In this document: positions 56,370-64,000 of the stretch, one piece after another | Numbering within the stretch: position 1 is the stretch's first letter | Layout: each line of letters begins with the position of its first letter | Assembly (NCBI RefSeq): GCF_036850765.1 | Contig: NC_089495.1 | Location: 21,296,875 to 21,360,874 of the forward strand | Reading direction: 5' to 3' | Length of the DNA stretch: 64,000 nt | Source of the DNA: Saccopteryx bilineata | Taxonomy: Eukaryota > Chordata > Mammalia > Chiroptera > Emballonuridae | Program-made: the position numbers and the translations under genes | The notes under the pieces: model-generated | What the model was told of the DNA's origin: nothing | Database searches by the model: none | What the model saw: only the letters and a program-made list of their open reading frames with translations

Positions 56370-58997
56370 ATCAGTCGCATGCAGGGCAGAACAAGCATGG
56401 GCACTGTGAAGGTCCAGGGCTCGCTAGGACAGGACTCGTTTGCCAGGTCAGGAAGCTTGGGTTGGTGAGAAGTGAGAAACAGCTCAAGACTGAACCAAAA
56501 GCCAGAGGGTCATAATACCTTCTGCTAAAATTTAGAAAGGAGACCCTACACCAAGCAAAGGCATTGGCAACTTTGTCTCTTCTCACAGAATGCCCAGAGT
56601 TCTTCCAAGGCCTCGCCTACACCACCGGCGCAGCAGAAATTTCCGAGCTAGGCCAGGCTCTTACCCTCACAGGACCCCAAGTGGCACGGCCTCTGGTCTC
56701 TCTCCAGTCCTCCGCCCACCCCACCCCCGGCTCTGGAGATGAAGGCGCGACAGGGCTTTTTTGTGAGGTTTGTTCAAGAGCAAGGGAAGGAAAACAGCGG
56801 CTCCAGATAGCACCAGAGGCCTTCTCAACGGGATACATACATTGTTATCACTCACATAAAGGTTTGGGGAATTATAAGCATTTATGCAAACGTTTTTCAT
56901 TGTCTTACCATTTCTTGTCTCTATTTGCAGCCTCCCACTCCAACCAGATTTGCTATGAACCTAACTGAGACTAATTTGGTCTGTTCCCTCACTGTGTGAC
57001 AGTTTGGCTGGCCCCTTGCCACACTTCGGAATGTACCCTAAGTGAAGTAGTAGCTGTGTTCTTGTAACTCTGAGCGAGGTGGGAACCACAGGCTTGCCAG
57101 CCCTCAGAGAAGCACAGCAGGGTTAGGCCCAGTAGACAGGGAGGAAGTGAAAGCATTCTTCCAAGAATTAAATCCTCTTTCTAAAGCAGGTCTCCTATAG
57201 ACCAGAGGAAGAGAGGAGGGGAAGCCAGCACAATCCCATGCGACAGTGCCCCTCACAACTGAGGGCGAGGCTTCAAAGCTAGGTCAGCACAATTATCTTT
57301 TCAGTGTGTATGCTCTTACAAATTAAAAGTTATTAAATTTATGAGTCAGTATCATGAAGATTGAGAGCATAGCTAACGCTTATTGGCACACAGTTTCCAC
57401 AGTGTTACCAGTAGTCAACACCGGGTCACGGAATCGCAGGGTGATCTAAAGCCGTAGCGTGGGAAACTGGAGTTGCACCCACGGTAGTGGGATGTAACGG
57501 TAAGTCTGTGAATTATTGGAAATGGTAAGCAGTGATATGGAAGCAGCCCAAACTAAGCTGGGGTTTGAAAAATACAAACATAGCTGGTAAGGACACCAGT
57601 TAAAAACGACCTTTCAGAGCTCTGCAGAAGATGATAGGAGTTTGCAGCACATGGTGTAAGTACCCTTGAATATTTCAAAGCTTGAGATGATTGGGAGCTA
57701 AATAATCACCTTGTAGTTTCCATGCAGCTTCTCAGGGTATTACCTAAGACATGTCAGCTCTTTGATTGTATAAGGCTATCGCGAGGACTTACCAAAAGGT
57801 CAGTTACCCCTGGAGGTGAGAAATGCAGGCTCCAAGGGTGGAGCCTGTCTCCAGGTAGCTCCCCATTCTACAACTTGCAAAAAAGTTGTGAATAAATAAA
57901 AAGGGGCATGAATATAACTGGGCAAGAAAACCCTAAAATACATGGACTTCCTGAAAAGCAAGGAAAATGTTTCGCAGACTAGGACGTTAGACCTTGAATT
58001 TATAATGTGGGCTCTGAAGGAGGGACACGTTTGCCAGGAGGTAGAGGGGTGCTCACAGACGACGGTCACTGAGGGTCAAGACTCCCCCGACTGTCAGTGC
58101 AACAATGACCCTTGTAAATTATTATTTTTAAAAATAAATAAACGGTTTAAACATTAATAAAAAAGTAGATTCAACAATGTTGATAGGAGGCTGGGATAGG
58201 TTTGTAAGTTTTAACACAGCCAACGCATCCGCTGTAAGCCAAAAGCCTCTGTTAATACTAAATAAATCCTTAGGTATCAATCAGCTTCTGAATTCAGTGG
58301 GATTGTTAGCTGTGGGACTATTTGGTCACCAAACTAAAAATACTGGCGGGCCAACTCCAAATGTTAAGTTAATGTTAAATCCTTTTTATTATTTTAAGAG
58401 CAAAAAGAATGTGGAAAGAAAATAACCGACTTTTATCTTATTGATTGCAGCTGATGAAAGGATAAATTGTCGTCAAAAGATATAAATGACCGACAGGAAA
58501 CCTGGACAGTGCTGAAGGACAAACAGCGCTCTGCAGCTTTATCTTAAAGGTCTCGGAGCGCAGACGGGGACGGGGAGCCTGCCATTCCCGAGATGCTCAG
58601 CGTCTGCGCTTTGCTACATCAAATGAGGAGTCAGCCTCTTCTCCGTGTGCTCTCGATCTTATTCCGGTTCTCAGCTCCCAGAGCCGAGTCTGCGAGATCT
58701 CAAAGAATCTTCCAATGGAATCCTTGTCATGTTAAGTTAATCAGACTTGATTTCTGTTGTTTGCAATCAGGGATCTTGGCGGATACCAACAGATCTAGCA
58801 ATTTTGAAAAACTGTTGCTTGCCATTGCAGATTAAACAGACAAACAAGCATAGAACTTTAAGCGCAGAAAAAAACTGTGGAAATACCGATTTCCACAAAT
58901 GCATGTTTTTCTTTGTACAGAGGTCATTAAGCTCAGTTTTGGGCACAAAGATGAGTCAGATGCATAGGAATCTAGAGTTTGAGGAAGCCCAAGAGAT

Positions 58998-59000
<3 letters not shown>
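56370..59000. other. Unassigned; several unexplained open frames
   Basis: The 134-residue frame at 56564-56968 and the 82-residue AT-rich frame at 58177-58425 show no recognised domain. No confident repeat family could be assigned. Confidence 0.35.
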
Positions 59001-59002
<2 letters not shown>

Positions 59003-59035
<33 letters not shown>

Positions 59036-59080
59036 GTATGTGTGTGTGTGTGTATATAAATATATGTATATATATATATG
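59003..59080. repeat. Compound (TG)n/(TA)n microsatellite
   Basis: A TG run, a short AGGTA break, a second TG run and then TATA-rich repeats. It directly abuts a MIR fragment. Confidence 0.95.
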
Positions 59081-59190
59081 AAGTTTAATTTACCGATGAG
59101 GAAACTGCTACCAAAAACAAAGTGAATAGCAAGAGTTAATGGAGGATCAGAAATCAGGCATTCAAACTTGCAGTCAAAAGGCCTCTTTAT
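59081..59190 (-). repeat. MIR-like fragment
   Basis: ACCGATGAGGAAACTGC, GTGAATAGCAAGAGTTAATG and ATCAGGCATTCAAACTTGCA follow reversed MIR order. Confidence 0.5.
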
Positions 59191-59194
59191 CTTA

Positions 59195-61260
59195 GCTGGC
59201 AGCTTCTCAAACTTCAGGAGACTGTCTCACACTTTGGTGCTAGGCAGAACAGAATCTCTGTTTACAACATAGAAAGGCTTTATCCTATACCAATGCCACT
59301 ATGCTCTGAGGCTGCCTGGCTCATTTATGTAGGCTAATGTATTATTGAAGTCAATCAGGGTCATAGGCTTGTGTCAGGAACGAGCAGCTAGTTTGGCTTG
59401 TGTTTCATAGCAGCATGTCTGAATGTTAGCCAGCCATGCTGTAAAAATGGGACCTTGCTGGGCTCCTTGGGGAAAGGCTGTGTGAGTGGCTCAGTAGGCC
59501 CAGCCCCACTGCTCAGAGCATAGGGCAGAGCACGCTGCTGCCAGTGGGGGGTGGTGAGACAAAGGCAATGGCATCAGCTTTACAGGAAAAGGACGCACTC
59601 CTAGGCCCTTTACATTAGAAAACAGTGTATTTGACAGCAAACAGTGAAGAATTCCATTTATTAAATAAAATAGCCCTGCCATTTAGGAAACATCCTTTCT
59701 CTTAGGATAAATGACAGGTATTTCTTCACTTGAGAACTTTCCAATTCCTCCTCTGCTCCCCCCTTCAGATCGTGTCTGCCCTTCCAAAGGGCGAAGGGGA
59801 ACGGCCCTGAGAGCACCCCATTGCCGTGGCCCTATCATCCCACTCCCACTCCCCATTTCTTATTGCTGGGATACGTTTGGAAAGAGCCGGGGGACCGAGT
59901 GAAGGACGATAACCAACCTAGTGAGTTCAAAACCCCATGAAAGTTGTCACTCTGGGCTGGACTATTTAGGAATTAGTTGAAGAAATAACTGGTTCTTGAA
60001 GAATGGGGAGGGTTTTATGGAGAGAGAGTCGAGTGTGAGAGACATCTCAATACTGGAGGAAGCGTCTGTAAGCAAAGGCCTGGAGGAAAGGGTGTGCGAG
60101 GCATGCCCTGGGCATCCACAGAGGACTGACGGCAGAGGAAGGGGCGTGTGAGAGGGAAGTAGGAGGTGGGTTTGAGAAAACCCAGCCAAGGCCATATTGT
60201 GGGGGGTGATTCCATCAGCCCTGATGAGATCAGTAAGGGGCAAAACATGAGATAAGGGAACGCAAACATGTCTGTGATGTGGGCAGATATTTACAGTCAG
60301 CATATGCTCTGGGCTCAGGAAATACAATGAGAAGTCCCTTGGTAATTGGATCCCAGGCCCCAGAGGGGAAGCAGAGTTCCAGCAAGCCAGGCAAACTCAG
60401 GTCTGCTCTGTGGAGGGTCGGGAGGACCCCTATGTCCACTGGGGCCAGTCCTTCTCATCAGTACTTTCTGCCTTGGTCCACCACTGAGAAATCCAGGTGT
60501 AGGTGACAAGAGCATTTCTGGCACGTGAACGGAGTCTGGGGGAATCGCCACCTGCTCGAGCTCTGCTGGAATGTTCAAGAGGCTGCTTGCGTTTGATTAA
60601 AAGCTCCATCCTCCTCCAGGAAAAGAGCCAGGTCAGCGGGAGCCTGATTACCGGCAGAAGTCTTAGAGAAGCATGAAGGCAAGCGAAGGGCCCGGGCTCT
60701 GCTGCTTCCAAACACGCAGCTGCGTTTAACCACGGGGAGCTCTGAACCTTTCCAGCCCCAGTTCAGTCTTCAGTTTCCCGGCTGTGCTTTGGCCACAATC
60801 CTGTGATCCTCCTGAAAAGCCAGGTGAGAATAGATGCGCTAAGCTAAATCCAGGGCGATCCTTTCCCAGGAAAAGAGTCAGGGAATGTGCTAGGCACATG
60901 TCTGAGAAAGAGCTGTGCCTGTTAGTCTGTTAACTTCATGGTTTGCATACTCTGTTCTGCAAAGTCAAGGCAGGGTAAGGGCAAGGGCCTTTAGACAAGT
61001 CTCTGCGTTCTGCCCTGACTCAAAGAGCAGCCTATTGAACATCCTGCAATGTCCCAGATGTCCCCTGGGCCCTCCTACACCTTTGAGAGCCAGGTCAAAT
61101 TGTCCTGGGAAGGAGTTTTCAATTTTAAAGCCTCTGCCTCAGCCAAGTGTTCCCCAAGATGACACAAGTCCCTGGAGGCCCCATTGTACCATGCTTCTCT
61201 CTGTTCAGTGAGTCCTACCTCCTTGCAAAGTTCTGCATCACTTTGCTAAAGACAAAAAAA
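59195..61260. other. Unassigned; possible old L2 at 60000-60190
   Basis: 60050-60110 (AGGAAGCGTCTGTAAGCAAA, GGCCTGGAGGAAAGG) faintly resembles reversed L2. Open frames across 60015-60711 overlap on both strands without domains. Confidence 0.3.
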
Positions 61261-61268
61261 TGAGACCA

Positions 61269-61626
61269 GGCCCTGGCCAGTTGGCTTAGTGGTAGAGTGT
61301 TGGCCTGGTATGTGGATGTCCTGGGTTCGATTCCCAGCCAGGGTACACAGGTGAAGTGTCCATCTGCTTCTCCACCCCTCCCCCTCATTCTTCTCTCCTT
61401 CTCTTGCCCTCCTGCAGCCAAGGCTCCATTGGAGAGAGTTGGCCCCAGGGCTTTGAGGATGACTTCATGGCCTCTGCCTCAGGGGCTAAGAAGAGCTCGG
61501 TGGCTGAGCAAAAGAACAACGCCCCAGATGGGCAGAGCATCGCTCCCTACTAGGCTTGCCGGGTGGATCCCAGTCAGGGCACATGTGGGAGTCTGTCTCT
61601 CTGCCTCCCCTCCTCTTGCTGAATTA
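61269..61626 (+). mobile_element. SINE-C, full length
   Basis: Head GGCCCTGGCCAGTTGGCTTA, B box GGGTTCGATTCCC, CAAGGCTCCATTGGAG, GCCGGGTGGATCCCAGTCAG. The CTCF-like box is decayed (ATCGCTCCCTACTAGGC). The A tail has become an AAAG repeat. Flanks TGAGACCA (61261-61268) and CGAGACCA (61700-61707) are the target duplication. Confidence 0.95.
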
Positions 61627-61627
61627 A

Positions 61628-61699
<72 letters not shown>
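61627..61699. repeat. (AAAG)n microsatellite in a SINE tail
   Basis: About 18 uninterrupted AAAG units; the homopurine run grew from the SINE-C poly-A tail. Confidence 0.98.
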
Positions 61700-61709
61700 C
61701 GAGACCACA

Positions 61710-62067
61710 TCTCTGATTTCCATGAGGAAAAAATAAATAAACTAAAGAAAATAAAAAAGCCTCAGTCATGAGAGGGACATGTGAGCACTGTAGACCTTAG
61801 GAAAGAGCTGGGAGTCACAAGGAGAGGGTCCTGTGCTCCCACCATGACAAGGAGCCCTGAGTCTGTATTGGCCAGTCCTTCAGTGTCCTCGTTCCTGGAC
61901 TCTGCTCTCCCTTTACTGAAACGGCTAAATATGTCCCTTCCTACCGAGGGCCCTCTGTCCCCGTCTTTTCTTTTTCTTCTCTTTTTTCCTTTACTCCAAA
62001 AATTCTGCCTAAGCCTCCAGAGTTTTACTGTACAACTTAACCCGTCATCTAGATATCTTTTTCCAAA
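61710..62067. other. No recognised feature
   Basis: A-rich start, then mixed DNA and a pyrimidine run at 61955-61990. Confidence 0.45.
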
Positions 62068-62600
62068 CAGTTGATCCAGTGGATTCTTGTTATTCACAGC
62101 AGCTACTGTAAAACCTACAAAATCAGCACAAGCGTGCATCAGCAGACACTGATCCACCACTCCAAGAAGAAATACAGGGTGTGGTCCTGCGTGCCTCCGG
62201 TCACATTTTTATTAACCAGTCCATACATAACTTTGTTTTGCTATTCCATGAGAGCTTATTTTAATAGATGTCATGGATTCATTAACAATCAAACTCACAG
62301 CCAACAACACCATCACCCAAGCCTGAAGACAGCTTACCTAACACACAGGTGTTCTCTGTAAGAAACATCACAGCCTTCTTCTTCAGAACAGTAGGCAGCA
62401 TTTCAGCACCATGCTTGGGAACCATTTTAAACAGCAAAATTTCCAACAAAAAAAGCATAAAAATGCAAAAAAAAAAAAAAGTGGCACTAAACAGACCTTA
62501 AAAAGGACACACATACAGTGTAAGAGCCAAAAGAAGGCAGATCGTCACCTTGTTTTACGGCAGCTAGAAACGTGCATCAGGTGATGTTTCACTGCTATTC
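62068..62600. repeat. Ancient interspersed repeat, right copy (family not assigned)
   Basis: Same orientation as the copy at 119-520. Shared blocks include CTCACAGCCAACA, AGCATAAAAATG, GGCAC followed by AAACAGAC, and AAAAAGGACACA. This copy also keeps upstream sequence (TTGTTATTCACAGCAG..) missing from the left copy. Confidence 0.5.
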
Positions 62601-62777
62601 TGTCTGCGAATAGCAGTGAGACACCACAGACTTTGATTTGGGGCTTACAAATAACTTTTAGTAAGTAGTATGTTAAAAAATGTGGAACTGGCAGATCATT
62701 CAGATGAACTGTATGTTTTTTTCTAAGAAGCATGATGGTGCCAGCCATTAAGGTACTAGCTCTTTAATTTTGTCCTG

Positions 62778-62796
62778 TATATATATATATATATAT
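62778..62796. repeat. (TA)n microsatellite
   Basis: Short run of about nine TA units. Confidence 0.9.
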
Positions 62797-62799
62797 CCA

Positions 62800-64000
62800 C
62801 ATATGATTTTACATGAAAAATTGATGCTGCTGCTGAAGGAAATGAAAACCATTGTTTTAGGAAGCCTGACCCACGGTTCATTCAAGTTGTGATTATCATT
62901 CTTGTCTGGTAATGGGGAACTGATGAACCTTGTCAATCAGGTTGAGTCTTTTATGGAAAGAGAGCCCGCGTGCCCCACAGAACACAGAGGAGAGTCCCCA
63001 GGTGGAGATGTTACATGACGTTGGGGAGGTTACATATCATTTTATAGATTTGTATTAATAATTGGTAGAGAAGATAACCTCAAGGTCATAAATTTATTGA
63101 CCTGTAGGACATTAACTAGTTTGTTTTTTTAATCTCATCTAGGAACCTTATTCTAGAATTCTTTTTGTCCAAACTGGCTAAAGGTGGACCCTAACAGTTC
63201 AACTTTCCCCTCCCATAAGCCTGGGAAGCATTCTTCAGACCTTCCAAACTCTCCATGTATCCAGCAGATTGTTGTAAATGTTGGGAATGTACTGCTGTTT
63301 CAATTAAAAGACAAGAAACCCTGCTGTGGTGAACTCAGGTGTTCATGTTGAGAAGCAGCACCAGTTTCTTCTCTGTGAAACGTTTCCCTCCAGGCTCTGG
63401 GGTCAGCACTGGATGAAGCGCAGTAAATTCAGGCTGACGATAGGTTTACTGCAAGCGAGTTGATGTTTTCCGAGCGCCACCAAGTTCCCAGGTATGCTGC
63501 CACTGACTGCTTTCACACTCCCCCCTGCTGTTGGCCACCAGACAGAACTGAAGGATAAAGGGGCGGTGTGCATGTGTGTGCGCGCGCGCACCTGTTATCT
63601 TCATTCTAGTTATTTGAACAGTGTGTTAGCCTCAGTCTTTTGAGGTCCACGGAGCATGCTATTCAGCTGCGGAAACCCAAGTCTGGCTCGTCCTCCAGCA
63701 GGCGACATGGGCAAGGGCGGCCATGATATTTAGAGGTGGCCTTTCGGTCTCTTAGCATACAGCTCCCTCCACGGTCACCGCCATTTTGACGCAAAGGCGT
63801 TACAATCATCCCGTTTGGCAGAAGGGAGAAAGAAACAGTGATTCCCCGGGTGAGAGCAGCACTCAGTCTAGGCTCAGATGAAACAAAGAAATGATTGTAG
63901 ATGTTGATCAGAGTAGAGCTTTGTTAATTTGAGAGTTGCTTAACACTGTTTTTTTTTTTTTTTAATTATCCCAAACATAGAAATAAAACAAAGTCAAGAA
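62800..64000. other. Unassigned to window end
   Basis: No confident repeat or exon. 63565-63591 is alternating GT/GC (GTGTGTGCGCGCGCGC), a potential Z-DNA tract. A T16 run lies at 63948-63963. Confidence 0.45.

Noticed and set aside
58177..58425. 82-residue AT-rich frame considered as mitochondrial or viral remnant
   Set aside because: I could not match it to any mitochondrial gene or retroviral domain, and flanking sequence gives no support.

Overview
This window is mammalian nuclear DNA, almost certainly from a bat. The base composition, microsatellites, L1, L2, MIR and MER5-type repeats are mammalian. The bat call rests on dense, young, tRNA-derived SINEs whose heads begin CCTGACC.. or GGCCCTGGCC.., a VES-type SINE, and short terminal-inverted-repeat DNA transposons of bat type. 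A horseshoe-bat-like (Rhinolophus or relative) lineage fits best. That finer placement comes from memory of the SINE families, not from a search.

I see no convincing complete protein-coding gene, no rRNA, no functional tRNA, no CpG-island promoter and no CRISPR or bacterial-type operon. Almost all long open frames fall in SINEs, tandem repeats or low-complexity DNA. The best coding candidate is one 112-nt internal exon at 38338-38449 (+) with good splice sites and a single open frame. If real, part of the window is intronic.

Layout. 0-8 kb: an ancient repeat, a 14-unit minisatellite abutting a MIR, three SINEs, a 77-bp mariner-like MITE and a MER5-like element. 7.5-17 kb: L1 fragments interrupted by SINEs. 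17-23 kb: mostly unassigned DNA plus a 75-bp x 6 GC-rich minisatellite. 23.8-27 kb: an L2 split by a SINE, two bat L1 3' ends, and a short recent duplication with a hairpin at its junction. 28.6-31.4 kb: an inverted SINE pair and a 514-bp hAT element. 33-37 kb: unassigned AT-rich DNA, a minus-strand L1 and a 386-bp hAT element with target duplications. 38-45 kb: the candidate exon, nested MITEs, a fossil hAT transposase, a 49-bp x 4 tandem repeat, a VES SINE and another hAT element. 45-64 kb: mainly unassigned DNA with scattered MIRs, three SINE-C/B groups, and a second copy of the ancient repeat from the left end.

The strongest structural finding is at 50.2-51.3 kb. Two SINEs in opposite orientation have target-site duplications that match only if the roughly 400 bp between them is turned round. 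This is direct sequence evidence of an inversion between inverted SINEs. A second notable signal is a CTCF-like core motif carried inside the better-preserved copies of one SINE family.

Naming used here: SINE-A is the roughly 230-bp CCTGACCTGTGG type with a CT-rich tail. SINE-B is the 330-470-bp CCTGACCAGG type with GCTTGAGC modules. SINE-C is the 340-430-bp GGCCCTGGCC type.
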